A DNA stretch of 64,000 bases from Pyrrhosoma nymphula (Eukaryota > Arthropoda > Insecta > Odonata > Coenagrionidae). Below the pieces are notes generated by a model that worked only from the letters and a program-made list of their open reading frames with translations, made no database searches and was not told the origin of the DNA. Of this stretch, positions 11,101-23,200 are shown piece by piece (the stretch's first letter is position 1; every line of letters starts with the position of its first letter). Location of the stretch: contig OY754339.1 of the NCBI GenBank assembly GCA_963573305.1, forward strand, positions 74,075,376-74,139,375, read 5' to 3'. Position numbers and translations under genes: made by a program.

Positions 11101-13621
11101 CTCCTCTAAAAAATCCTTGACCACATCTAATGATATGTAATCACTACCTACCATGAGTTCAACCCGAGGGTAAAAGGCACCAGAGTAAAAATTAATAATC
11201 ATTTATTTTTAATAAATGTCACATGTGAAAAGGATTTATTTATATTGATTGGTTTCACAAGTTACAATTTCCCATACCGCATTTCATATTTTTCGATAAT
11301 TCAAAAAGTTACCCTAGTCGTGACGTCAGTCTTTCACAAAATCAGAATCCGGAAAGAATAAAGAAAAAAATTCAAAAACAATATTTCTACGAGCCAAAGA
11401 ATTTTCACACTTTGGAGGACCGTGCCTTTCAAACGATTGGTAAGGGATCTGGAGGGCATGGAGTGGGGATAGATTCCAAAGGGAGAGCGGAGGAAATATA
11501 TGATGAATTCATCGATATAAGATACCGTGTCCCAAAAGTCATGAGACTGGTTACGTAAAAATCTTTTAATTGAAATTATTTACGAATACACCTCAAACTT
11601 ACTATTCAAAGTTTGACCCTTGAGTATCTTAGTACACAGCGTTTCCAGCATTTTTCATAGTCCTCTTCCGGCAGAGCCTTCACGGCAATCCTCACTGCTC
11701 GTTGGTTTTGAAGTTTGGGTAGAGATGGGAAAATTACCGAAATTTTGATCTGAGGTATATTACCACGGTAAATTACAGGTAATTTTCGAAAATTATCATA
11801 ATTCTCCAGTATGTTTTAGTTTTAAGCATTTAACAGCAAATGTATGGTTAAATAAGAAAGGCAATAGCATAAGGAAGGGAATAACGATATTTAAACCATA
11901 CTGAATGGAACATTAATCTATTAGAATTTTTTTAAATTCTAAAAGAACTATGGCAGTAACACGCAATCTGGCTTTCTTTTGTCTGTTGTGAGTATGAGAA
12001 ATTTTCAAGAAGAATATTCTAATGCATTACTCATATAATGCTATAATTTAAGTAAGATATTCCAAAAATGAGTTGTACGTGCCTCAATTTATTATTAAAC
12101 ATGTAGGAAATGTGAACTTGGCTTAAAAGAACATGTTGGAAATTTGTCTGTATGAAAAATTGACTCAAACATAGGTGAATTATCTAGAAAATTATGGTAA
12201 TTTTCAAGGGATGTGGTAAATTACAAAAAATACTGCAGTAACTTACGAAAATTACCGAGGTATTTTCAGAGTGGCCCATCTCTAAGTTTGGGCCAATGAA
12301 CAAAAGGAGTCACATCTGGCAATCCCTCGTGAACTTTCGGATTCTGCAGATTGTGACAAGAGCTTATCAAACTTGGATTTTCGAGCACAGCCCCAAGAAC
12401 AAGAGACAACAGAGTCGTGTGTCACACAACCCCATCCCCTTGGCCAAAGAAGACCCAAATGAGTAGAAGTGAACACTATGCTCATTGTAATTTTTCCTTG
12501 ACTGGAATTGTTCCTAAAGAGTTGGCACCCACTTGAAACACTGCATCCATGCCCTAGGGTCATTCTTTGATGATTTTAAAATTTGTAAATATTTGAATTA
12601 GTAAATATTTTCAATGAAATGAAGATTTTTATGGAACCAGTCATTTGGGATGCTCTGTGGAGTGTTTGGTGAGACCGATACATGACATGCAGTTTAATCG
12701 TGTGTCAAAAGTAGAGAGCCTACCTTTCGGGTCAGTGTACTCAATCCGTTCCACAAAACAGTATTTCTTGGAGCACTTGACAGTGGGTGGGGACGTAATG
12801 ACTCCAGCAGGATCTTCTAGGCAGTGTCTGTCTGCCTCATCGGCAGACATGGTGCAAGAATAACATGTAAGACCTGTGGTGATGGATAGGTACAATCAAA
12901 TTATCAATTTATCTAAATCTCTCCAACTATGGCACTTTGGTCATAGGATAAACCAACTATGAAATCATTGACTATTTTTTGTTCATTTTAATAAAATTCA
13001 TCCGAGATAATCACAAAAATACAACACACGAGCAAAGCAACAGTGCTATCACATTTGCCCATAAGACCAAACAAAAGTTTTTGATTCCTTTGACGATTTG
13101 ATTACTTAAAATTCAATTTCAAAATGCTGCAGCTGACTGATTTTTTAATGTAAACATTTTACACATTCCTGATCATTTTTTTGCCAACAGCTGCAAGTCA
13201 CAATCGCAACTTTTAGTAAATGACGTTAAATACTAAGAAAAATAATAGAAATGAACATCTAGAAAAGGAAAATGAAATAACGAAAAAACAAAAAAGGTAA
13301 AATGTCAGCAACTAGTTCATGATAAGAGTATTTTATGACCTTAACTCCAAAATCAAAGACATTTAAATAGCATTGGTCCAAAAAAAAAAGAAGAGGCAAT
13401 TGGATGTTAAACACAGAACTGAAATGGAAACCCTATTTTACATCCATCATTAGGAGCATAAAATAATTGTAAGCACAATATGGGAGCAGCTACAGAGAAG
13501 TACACTTTTAGCAAACATTTGGAGGGAAAATATCAAAAGCACAACAGTTTAAATACTTACATTTCACAGGTATAATTAACAAAGACTGCAAACACAGTAT
13601 AATAATTAATGGCTTTTCCAT
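4868..13621 (-). CDS. Ly6/uPAR-domain GPI-anchored protein (3 exons, complete)
   Basis: Exons 13561-13621, 12724-12873 and 4868-5172 join in frame to a 171-aa protein. Residues 1-20 (MEKPLIIIL...) form a signal peptide; the mature chain opens with the Ly6 signature C-L-T-C-Y-S-C at 21-27. Further cysteines lie at 38, 54, 59, 80 and 103, and the C-N pair (C108, N109) closes the domain. The last 25 residues are hydrophobic (TPAWLLIGASFLALTSSTYF) with small residues GIGGS upstream, as in GPI-anchored proteins. By family knowledge such proteins act at the cell surface or in septate-junction and channel trafficking (quiver, boudin, crooked in flies); which paralog this is cannot be told. All introns are GT-AG. 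Intron 2 is 7.5 kb and full of transposons. The start sits about 190 bp past the TAX1BP1-like polyadenylation signal on the same strand. High confidence in family and structure. Confidence 0.88.
5173..5778. other. Ly6-like intron 2, proximal part; no feature seen
   Basis: AT-rich intron sequence with no recognised repeat except a short TA-rich run near 5757-5780. Confidence 0.4.
5779..6614. mobile_element. Tc1/mariner-type element with about 50-bp inverted ends
   Basis: The left end TACTGGGTGCTTCAGGAGG matches the right end read in reverse (TACAGGGTGTTTCAGAAGG) and both continue as near-identical sequence through GGAGGAGGTTGGGGACG. TA flanks both ends. The interior has no transposase; it is non-autonomous. 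Confidence 0.8.
7090..7540 (+). mobile_element. LINE fragment (region between endonuclease and RT)
   Basis: Frame pieces read RRWNEDCEEAIVERLKSWKTW, like the WWNEEC...W segment that precedes RT in many LINEs, then lysine-rich helix. Stops and shifts are present. Moderate to low confidence. Confidence 0.4.
8124..8470 (-). other. Helix-rich open frame, possibly retroelement gag debris
   Basis: Charged helical peptide (KITEIKAAIGEIRIEMKEV) followed by CHPSFETVGSPQF, faintly like the start of LTR-element gag. One in-frame stop near 8400. Not identified with certainty. Confidence 0.2.
8570..8615. repeat. AAAT/ATAA microsatellite
   Basis: Two runs of ATAA units separated by GTGTGTACTT, in Ly6 intron 2. 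Confidence 0.7.
8826..10000 (-). pseudogene. Decayed Penelope-like element
   Basis: Minus-strand pieces in N-to-C order: IKSSDKGSTAIVPD and DYINEARRKLLDPSSY near 9950-9830, then DVTSLFTSIPHSEEL near 9500, LRYIDVIFLLWPHDV near 9340 (a damaged RYIDD box), and IKPTNKQQYLHYYSCHASH with RSIPYSLSIRGHRVC at 9180-9050. This order is diagnostic of PLE reverse transcriptase. Frames are broken repeatedly. The family differs from the intact PLE at 16-17.8 kb. Confidence 0.75.
10001..10500. other. G-rich plus strand, probably the 5' part of the decayed PLE
   Basis: Compositional bias (purine-rich, G-rich) is continuous with the adjacent PLE remnant; no motif recognised. Confidence 0.3.
10860..10935 (-). 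mobile_element. tRNA-derived SINE fragment
   Basis: Minus strand has an A-box-like AACTGGCTAAAGCA and a B-box-like TTTTGAGTCCC at tRNA-like spacing. Same family as 18.6 kb. Confidence 0.5.
10936..11510. other. Ly6-like intron 2; no feature seen
   Basis: AT-rich sequence without a recognisable repeat or coding frame. Confidence 0.35.
11515..12560 (-). pseudogene. Possible mariner-family remnant, interrupted by a MITE
   Basis: Minus-strand pieces such as VKALPEEDYEKCWKRC and the trailing FYVTSLMTFGT resemble the C-terminus and 3' end of mariner elements. The 565-bp hAT MITE at 11720-12284 splits it. Most of the catalytic region is unrecognisable. Confidence 0.35.
11720..12284. mobile_element. 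hAT-type MITE, TAGAGATGGG family (copy 1)
   Basis: Begins TAGAGATGGGAAAATTACCG and ends CCCATCTCTA, with the perfect 8-bp duplication AGTTTGGG (11712-11719, 12285-12292). 565 bp, no coding. Confidence 0.9.
12724..12873 (-). CDS. Ly6-like gene exon 2 (first half of Ly6 domain)
   Basis: Acceptor CACCACAG and donor AAAG|GTAGGC bound a 150-bp exon with six of the domain cysteines counting the one made at the junction (C21, C24, C27, C38, C54, C59). Confidence 0.88.
12874..13560. other. Ly6-like intron 1; no feature seen
   Basis: AT-rich intron without a recognised repeat. Confidence 0.5.
13561..13621 (-). CDS. Ly6-like gene exon 1 (signal peptide)
   Basis: ATG at 13621 opens 20 codons encoding a basic-hydrophobic leader; the donor is T|GTAAGT. 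The single leftover T joins GT of exon 2 to make the first domain cysteine. Confidence 0.82.
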
Positions 13622-13811
13622 TGAATATCACAAAACACCACACTTTTCAAAGCTATCCAGCTCAACACAGTGTCAGTGATCATCTGAATCTGATAAGATA
13701 AGCTCAGCAGCTGACTAAGATAACAGTTCACCATTGATAAGAGAATTTCTTTAAATTGACATAAGGTATGAAAATAGGAAAAAATACACTAAACTTATTA
13801 GGATACACTTC

Positions 13812-13817
13812 TTTATT
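13812..13817 (-). terminator. Polyadenylation signal AATAAA of the TAX1BP1-like gene
   Basis: AATAAA on the minus strand about 305 bp after the stop codon and about 190 bp before the Ly6 start, so it can only serve the upstream gene. Confidence 0.5.
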
Positions 13818-14120
13818 TAAAAAAAAATACAGAGAAAGGAACAGAATTAAAATACATCCACAAGTAACAATTTTTTGAGATACTTATATGTGCAGCATAA
13901 GAATAATATCACATCTAGCTGGCAAAGAAATATGTATAAAGCAATATATATGTTACCTAGCAAACTCAAATTCTTTTACCCACTTGGTATTATATACAAC
14001 TGCATTGAAGGGAACATTGGAATAATTTTTTCTCCTGAAATGGGCAATGGAATGCTTAAGATTGTCCCTCAGATAATTCAAAAGTAAAAGTTGGCCAATG
14101 ACTTGACTGGCCGAGTGCTT

Positions 14121-14268
14121 TTAACTAAGATGATTATCAAAGTGGATGTTGAAGAGGGCCGATTCGCCAGGAGGGAACGTCACTGAGCAGATTGGACAGA
14201 CAAAGCAGATGTTCAAATCGTGCAGCGATGCCAAAGTGTGCCATTTGTCCATCGCCACGCCCTTCCCT
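14121..14268 (-). CDS. TAX1BP1-like exon 10 (zinc finger, stop)
   Basis: Acceptor CTGTTTCAG; stop TAA at 14121-14123. Encodes the C-terminal finger C-x2-C-x14-H-x3-H with the family hallmark CPIC followed by FPP, only two residues from the end. Confidence 0.92.
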
Positions 14269-17200
14269 CTGAAACAGCAGGAAATAATAGACAGATGAAA
14301 TAGGGTATCAGATCAGGGACATTTGGGTAAGGGATAAGGGGAGGGATAAGGTACAAGGGGAGTACACTTCCTTAACTACAATGGTTACAAATTTCACCTA
14401 GAGCACTCAAGTGAGTAAGGCAATGAAGGCCAGAGCAACTCAATGCAATGCTTCCCTTTGTACAGTAATTACAGGACTACCCTCACTTAATTAGGTGTGC
14501 AGAAAAGTATGTGTTGAATCTCCCATTGATGATCTAATTCATGAAAGCATTGGTAAGAAAGTATGTACTTTCTGCACAATGCTTTCATAAATCAAATCAT
14601 CAATGGGAGATTCAACACATGCTTTTCTGCACACCTAATTAAGTGAGGGTAGTCTTGTAATTACCAAAGAGAGAGCAATGATAAGACATTTTCACCATAA
14701 AAAATAACTCCATTTCATGAGGCAATTCTTTTCGGCTTCCCAATCCAGCCAAGAGTTGAGGTATCAACTTTTTAATGACTAACTCTGCCATCGTTTTGAG
14801 GGTGGGTTGATATCTAGACTAGATTTCACCATAGTAGATATTATATTCATTACAAAAAACCATGAAAATTAATTTTTTTAATTTTCATGGTTTTTGGGCA
14901 TGGGCATTCTTTTAAAAAAAGATTTGTAGAACTCCATGGTGGTATGGAGAGCTGAATCTCAAGAAAAAATAATTGACAAAGGAGAGAGAGAAAAGAAGTG
15001 GCCCAGGGGACAGAGAGACGAATTAGGAAAAATATCAACAGATGCTTCAAACCTATGAGACATGAAGCAAAAGAGAAAAGTTGGAAGGATTAGTGGAGAA
15101 TAACTTGGGATAAAACTCATGGGGATTTGTATATAAATTATTCTTGGAGTAATTAAGAACCCCCAACATCCATGGGGACAAACATATGATCAAGATGGTA
15201 ATATTCCTCTTATCTAATGAAAATGCTAGACACACTTCCCCCCAAAAACAATGAAGATAAACACATACATTACGAAGTACATGAAAGGTATGAAGAAGAA
15301 CCCAATGGTCCTGAAATTGACCCATTTGAATTGCTAGGTGTGCAAACAGCTATCGCAGAAATGAAAGTAGATAAATAAAACACCCTGGCCTGATGGTATC
15401 CCTGGATTAGTAATAATAACGTTAGCAACATTCTTGGATCAAACAATCTTCTCCATTGCAAATGCATTAAGGATACTTTCCCTCGGACTGGAAGTCTTAT
15501 TTGTTAATGGACTGCATTTTTTATCACAGCAAAATTTACATATTTAATGATATACAGTTGAGGACCTCAAATTCGTAATCCCAAAATTTGGAAAACCCAA
15601 AATCCGCAACATTTGAAGCTAAATTTTCAAACTCCCTCCACATGTTTTTTCGTTCTACCGCCACGCAGCACCACTATCGCTTCCAGTCGTGGAACTATTG
15701 GAGACGGTCCATGTTAGATTTACGTGATCTTACTGACGTAAATTTGCTTGTCAGGTGTTATACCTCAATTTAGACCTTTTAAGATGAATGAAATGCCTTA
15801 ATCTTAATGAGGACCCAAAATACAGAAAACTCCAAAATCCAGAAATCACTCGGTCCCATGCTTTCCAGATTTGAGGTCCTGTACTGTATGTAATTATGAG
15901 CTGTTCGTGGGATTAGAGTAAAATGAGCTGATGTTGCATAAGCACTGCCACCAATCAACACAAACGAGATAACACAAAGTAAGACTTGGTGCTTTCCTGG
16001 CGTACGATATGAATAAAGTCTTCACGGGATTCCCACCAGGTTGGATGTTCAGCCAGAGCCGACGTTTCAATGGCTAACTCTGCCATCGTCCTCAGGGCGT
16101 TGAGTGCTGGGTCAAAATTTGTCCGGGTTTATATATCTTCCGGCCGTGCGTCAGGTCGTTTCTGATTGGCCGTTGTCGTTTCTGTGGATGTTGTTTTTTC
16201 GCGCCGTCTTAATTATCTTTAAAACTGGTTTCCATGCATGGCTGATCGCGTATCCCGTATCGCGGTTGAAGTTTTTATCCGCCAACCTTATCTCAATAGC
16301 TTCCTTTGTCAACCGGTCCCAGTATCCGTTTGATCTGCAAAGGAGTTTTGCGTCGTCGAATACGATTCTATGGTCCCGGTTGATACAATGTTCCGCGACG
16401 GCTGACTTCTGGGGGTGGGCCAGTCTGATGCAAGTCTTGTGTTCCTTAATCCGGGTCTCGATAGTCCGACCAGTCTCTCCAATGTAGACCTCTCCACATT
16501 CGCAGGGGATTTGGTATACTCCTGGCGTCTTCAGTCCAAGATTGTCCTTGACTCTGGTTAGCTTACATTTCAGTTTCTGTGGTGGCTTATGGATTGTCTC
16601 AATTTGATATTTACCCAGAATTCTCGATATCCTCCCGGATATAGTGGAGATGAATGGGATGCAAGCCCTCGCGACCGGTTTCTCTTTCTTCTCATCAATT
16701 CTTTTCAGGACAGTCATGTCTTCATCGGAGGGTTTCTTAAGAGCGCGATGGATGTCCCTCTCACCGTATCCATTCCACCTGAACGTTTTCCGCAGGTGTT
16801 TCAGTTCGCTGGGCAGGCTTTCTTCATCGGCTATGGTTCGGGCGCGATGAACTAAAGTTGTCAGAACCCCTCTTCGTTGAGCGGGATGATGGTGACTCCG
16901 CCCATTCAAATAGAGATCTGTATGAGTGGGCTTGCGATACACCCGGTGGCCCAGGGATCCATCTTCCTTTCGATGTATTAGGATGTCAAGGAACGGCAGA
17001 CATCCATTTTTCTCTTGCTCCATCGTGAACTTGATGTTGTGGTGCTGGCTATTCATGTGGTGGAGGAATTCCTGGAGGGCCTCCTGCCCGTGGGGCCAAA
17101 CGATGAATGTGTCATCTACGTAGCGGTAGAAGCATTTAGGTTTATGTGGGGCGCTGGATAGAGCCCTCTCCTCAAAATCCTCCATAAAAAGGTTGGCTAT

Positions 17201-20200
17201 GGCAGGAGAGAGGGGAGATCCCATGGGGACGCCTTCCGTCTGCTCGAAGAATTTTCCATCGTACATGAAGTACGTCGTTGTCAGTACATGATGAAATAGT
17301 TCCAACGTATTCTGGTCGAAGCGGGTCCTCAGGAGTTGAAACGTGTCCTTGAGGGGAACTCGTGTGAAGAGGGACACGACGTCAAAGCTCACCATGATGT
17401 CCCTCTGGTCTAGATGGATGTTGCGCAGCGTCTTCACGAACTCCTCCGAGTTTTTTATGTGATGATCGCATCTTCCCACCAGCGGCGAAAGGACGCTGGT
17501 GAGGTATCTCGCCAAATAGTAGGTAGGAGCGCCAATGGCACTCACAATGGGTCTCAGGGGTGTTCCAGGCTTGTGTACCTTAGGCAATCCATACAGTCTC
17601 GGGGGAACGGGTGCCTGTGGTACCAAGTTCCTCCTTGCTTCTTCTGGCAGCCCCGATTTTTTGATTAGAGCAATTGTTTTCCTGATTCTGCTTTCCGTCG
17701 GGTCCTTTGGTATTGGCCGGTAGGCTTCGTCTTGGAGGATATCCTGGATTTTGCGGGCGTAATCCTCCCTCGCCATTACCACCGTGGCGTTGCCTTTTAT
17801 TTTTTTGCTATTTATTTGTTTTCTCACCAAAACAACTATTTTGAAGGGACGAAATCAAAAGAAATACCAATTTTCAAAAATAAGCATAGGCCTACCGTAA
17901 GGTCACTCATTTTTACGATACATGCCCCTCCCCTCCCCTTAAAAGAAGGGAGGAACGGGAATTATATCTTTCTTAAAAGACAAAGGACCTTTAGAAGAGG
18001 CCACATACCAATTTTGAACGCAATCCGATCACTGTAACTCATTAAGAGAAATTTCCAAAAAAAGTCATGTTTTTTTACGTTTTTTCGATAATTTGAACCC
18101 GATGAACGACTCTCCCTCCCCCTAAAAGAAGGAGATAAGGGGTGTTACATATTTTTTTAAGACGGAGGTTCTTTAGAAGAGGCCACATACCGATTTTGAA
18201 CGTAACCCAATCACTGTAACTCATTTTAAAAAATCCCTAAAAAAGTCATATTTTTTACGATTTTTCAAAACTTCGAACGAGATGTGCGACTGGAAGACAT
18301 GGCCCGATTTCGAAACTTTTTCTTTCTTTGTGATCAGGGTGACAAGTAGCAACTTTTCCGCGCTATTACGATTCGATTTGGACACTTTCGTGTTTTTTGG
18401 CCCACCCTACTGTACATGCATTCAGTATTCACAATGACAGCTGAAAAGATGATTTGGGATACATTTGACTTGATTATTAACAAATTCCAAGTATACTGGG
18501 ACTAGCCATTACCTTTATGGAGTCACCCACAAGTGCACGTAAGTACAAAATTCCACAGAGGAAAAATCATTCGCCTTCCCTCAATATCACACTGAGTGCT
18601 TTGGCCAGTTAAGCTACCGAGGCGTAACAAGGATGCCTCGGGGTAACGTAACTGGCTAAAACACTCAGCACGATCACGAGAGACCCATATTTGAGTCAAG
18701 GTTATGGCAAATGATTTACTCTCTGTTGATTATAAACACTGCATTGATCAAGATAACCTCTTTCATTGAGTGCAAAAAATCCACTAGCAAAAACAACAGT
18801 CAAACTTAAGTGTGAAGCAAAATGAAAAGGGGAACTTTGCCTCAAACAACAAATAGTTCTATTTGAAAAACAATTTCCATTGTCAACTACATTATTTAAC
18901 TTGCTGATTTTAAGTAAAATGAGCAATTCACCAATTATTACAACTACTAGCAAGGCCATGGTCAAATGTAGGAAACTCTTCATTGGATGGAAAATTAGGT
19001 AATTTAAAAGCCTAAGACTTCCACTTCAGCAGCTTACTCACCCACTCTCAGTGACTTTGCTTGGGGATGGATCACTTGTTTCACCCAATGATGAACTTTC
19101 CGCTGACGAAACACTGTCACTCTTAGGTGTGGCATTATCTCCAACCTTCTGCTCTCCGGTCTCGCCATCTGTGGGCAGGACTCCCAATGGAGGAGCAGCT
19201 CTCCTTGCATCCCTCGACTCCCTTTGCCGACTTCCCCCCCCACCTGTACGAAAATATCCATGACAAATCAAAATGTCTATTAAATCTTGAATTTCCACCT
19301 ACCTATTTTGGTCATTTATTTTAATATTTGCTGGGGAACAAAAAATTTCATATGTACTGATCACATCACTGTCAGATATTTCCCTTGTATCTTGGTGAAC
19401 GCAGATGTATATCAGAAAATACTTGATGAGGCTAAAATAATTTGGTATACAGATTATATTTAAAATACTTTTACAAGGGCGAAATACAATACCACTGATA
19501 ATCCAGTACTCCACATTATCCTAATATAATCCCTGTAACCATTGTAGAACATTTTCAATAATAACCACCTTAATACCAGCACCTGAATTCAATAAATAAG
19601 GTAATATTGTATGTGTACTACATATCGTCATATTATAATCCCTGAAAGCCGTTGAAGGGCAAGTTCAATGAAAGTCACCTTAATGTCAGAACTTGATTGC
19701 AGTGTGTATGGTTATACTTTATGTAAGCATATCTAACTCACTGATTGAAGCATTGTTCTCATAAATTGTGTAATTAAATGCATAAAAATCTTTATAGCAC
19801 TGCATGCTTCTTTCATTCTTTAAATGCAAACAAATTTTTTCCCTAAAATGGCAGCTCAAAAACCCCATCTTATATTCAGGCTGACATACATAGTAAGGAC
19901 TTTCAGTCACTGGAATAAAACTAATGGCTTTCTCATTCCTCCATTAAAAGTTATGTAATGTCATTTCAGTTTCTCTTGCTCCAAGTAGTTGCTAGTACAC
20001 AGTTTTTTGTGATCTTCCCATTAGATTGAGAGACCTTAATGAAAAAATAGTGATGATAAGGTTTTGGATCTTAAAATTTCATAATACTGTTTTTATATAC
20101 ATATAAGATCACAAGTGTGATTGCTTTTTGGAGTGTCAAACAACACTTTGACCTATGTTGGGAGAGGCAAACTGCTCTCAGATTACCTTCCAAGAGTGTA

Positions 20201-23200
20201 CAAAGCTTCTAAAAGTCCCGGTCACTGAAGTGAAGCTCATGGCACTACCTTTGCACTTACAAGTAGTGCACTAAGATGAAGTTGGTAGGGAAAGGAGAAA
20301 GGGGAGACCCCTTAGTGAGCCGAGTTATCCTTACTCCTCGATGGAATGGGTCCTTCTTTCCTCTCCCAAGGCTTTGCCCTCGGCTTTCTTTTTCATCTCT
20401 CAGCTCAAGTTCGAACCTTGACGACTGCAGGTTAAAGGGAATACCAAAAGTGATGGCAGCAAATGGGAAAGCCTGCTCTGGCAGTTCACCCCTCATAAAG
20501 CTTGACCAAACACAGTGGCATTGGCGATTTATTAGGAGTTCTTCACTTTTGAAAACCTGTTTCCCCACAAAAGCACCAAAGACAAGAATATGGTTTCCTG
20601 TGTTGTAACAATCACACAATCTTCATATCACATAAGAGCATTTATTTATTTATATATTTTTTATTTAATTCCACAACCCTGAAATTTACATCGGTTGTTC
20701 CATGAAGTAACAATGGACGACCACCAACACCCATGTCCTGAGTGGTGAAAAAATCCACTCGGGTGGGACTCAAACCCACGACCCTCAGTTTAGCGGGCGA
20801 GGACCTTTCACAGTCGTGGGTGGTGAAATGCTAAAAAAATTAGGATGAAGAAATGTCAATGTGCTGGTTTCATCAATTGCCAAATGCTCCCATGTCAACA
20901 AAATAGTTTAATGAGTAACCTCAATGAGTTATAATTTCCGTGCGCATCATTGGAGCTCAAAATAAAAACACAAAAATATTCACATTATTTCCATGTAGAC
21001 GAAAATACGGTATCACCCTCCCATATTTTGGCCTTTCAGTTTTTCATCTTGACGTTAAATATGGCCCAATAACATCAACAATAGATTTCATAGAGAGCAA
21101 TTTTGGTTGCAGGCATTCCACATTAAAAATTATCAAAATCATCTGCTTTCCTTTTTAAAAAATTTTCTGTTTACACACTGTACCACCATTATGATCAACA
21201 CACAATGCCATTGTTGCGACGTGCAATTCAAGCTGATAAATGATACTCACAGATGATTGGAGGTTGTGACATGGAAGTAGGCCACTTTGTATGGGAAATA
21301 TGCAAGGACTACTAGTTCTCTAAAAGGCAGCACCAATCCAACAAGATATCTCCCAGACTCGGAGCCGAGCAACGCAGGTGATTAAATGCAAAATTAAAAA
21401 AATTCAATATTTTCTTCATTCACAAGAATGCAGTTACAACAGACTTTAGAAATCAGAAGTAAGTGCGCAGTCACAACATGAGTTTCCAATCACCATGACA
21501 ATGACTAATCATCTTCGACAGGCGGTTCGTAGGGCAAACCCATCATAATCTGAACCATTTGTAAAGTGGGAGTACACTGCATTTCCACATTTATATCAAT
21601 GGCATTTACTCCAGAGGTAGCAATGAAATTAGTTTACTTCACCTGTGTCATCAGCACTGCCACTTCGCCCCCCAGAATGCTGCCGTTTGCTCAACTTCCT
21701 CTCAGCACGCACATGTGCCGCATATACCTTGCGGTATTCCTCTGCCGCCATCTCCAGACGCAGCTGCATCTCAACCACTTGCTCTTTCAGCCTCTTAACC
21801 TCCTCTTGTTCAGTCTCCTGTGGCAAATATGATCGACAAAGCATTACTCAATGCGACTTTATTACATTATACCTTATCATGAAACACAGTAGACCCTTGT
21901 TAATCCAGGTAATAAGGGGTGATTTTCCAGCACACACTACATTTTTGCGTACGAAAAAGAAGTCTTAACCAACTACCGGCATGATTCTATCCTCTATAGT
22001 GAGCACAATTTGAATTCACACTCACTCACGGCAATATCCCACACATATTTCACTCCTGCATACCACATTTCCTTGCTCTTGCTCATGTTTGCAGACTTTT
22101 ATCGTAAAGAAAAACATACAAAGAAAATCAATTTCCAGGCATTCCATTTTAATGACAAATCAATTATATTGAAAGAAAAATTGTTTCAGGAGATAATTTT
22201 AGATGATGAGATAGCAATGCCATCTCCGACCCCTTGATAAACCACTCCCAGTTCATGCTCGAGGCCTGTTCCAATTAAGTGGGGTTCCAGATTAGCAAGG
22301 TTCTACTGTTATAATAAATGTTCATTACTACCTGTAATATTTAAAATACACAACATGAAACAGTAACAGGAAGCTAAAAGTACCCTTAAAGGATGTATTA
22401 AGGCTATTTTTATAATTTTGAATGCACATACAATGCATTATGGCCACTAAAAAATTATGAAAAAGTAACAAAATATTATGCAAATAAAAAACAGAAAAAA
22501 CTCTCGAAGCATTCACTAATTCATTCATACAAGTTAAACAAAGAAAGTTTCAACATCCTACCAAGAAAAGCAATTTTTTAACAATCATAAATATATGAAA
22601 TTTCTTCATCTTTTTATCATTTCTAGTAACCTATTGAAAACTTTTCACCCCATATGCATAAATATTCTAAATAGGTCCAAACTGGCTTAGGGAAAATATC
22701 TGACAGGCTAAAGCTTTAATCCTAAAAAACAAAATGAGTGAATGCTCATCTATTTAAAAATATTATTACTTTAACAATTCTTCTTATTCGGAGAATGCCT
22801 GCATGCTTACAAATATTTTTTAAGCACCACCTCAACATGCTAACCCATTGCTTGATGCTGGCTGAACCAGGGCAAAATAAATTGACAGTAACATCATACC
22901 ACAACATTTAATATCCATCAGATAAAATTTGGACGATGCATATCTTGAATCTTTTTTCTAAGCAAAAAAATGTGTTTATTCCAGTTGTCTGCTGCCCAGA
23001 GACACCTAAGTACTTAATTCTATGAACCTACTCTATGGAAAACAATTACAATTAGCATATGAACATTTTACAGTGCAATATACCGAACTTAAATTAAAAT
23101 GAGATGTATTTCTAATATCACAGCACACACATAATGATTTCTTGATGGAAAGAGGAAGTGAAAACCAACAGAAATATGTACCAATAATTTTGACTGCTTC

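Larger units (their letters stand above)
15990..17830 (-). mobile_element. Penelope-like retroelement, near-intact coding part, 5' truncated
   Basis: Contains the 559-codon RT plus GIY-YIG frame and a 3' tail with a hammerhead-like motif (16058-16095). Upstream of KGNATVVM the similarity stops and a stop codon lies at 17855-17857, so the 5' part of the element is missing. It sits in the last TAX1BP1-like intron on the same strand as the host gene. Confidence 0.85.

Noticed and set aside
12282..12563. 93-codon minus-strand frame MTLGHGCSVSSGCQ
   Set aside because: It lies in the possible mariner remnant and does not match its conserved frame; treated as debris.
16104..17723. Plus-strand open frames of 62-127 codons
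   Set aside because: Antisense shadows of the intact Penelope-like frame on the minus strand.
20257..20619. Overlapping 110- and 120-codon frames on both strands
   Set aside because: A locally GC-richer intron segment open on both strands, with no motif, splice context or family resemblance.
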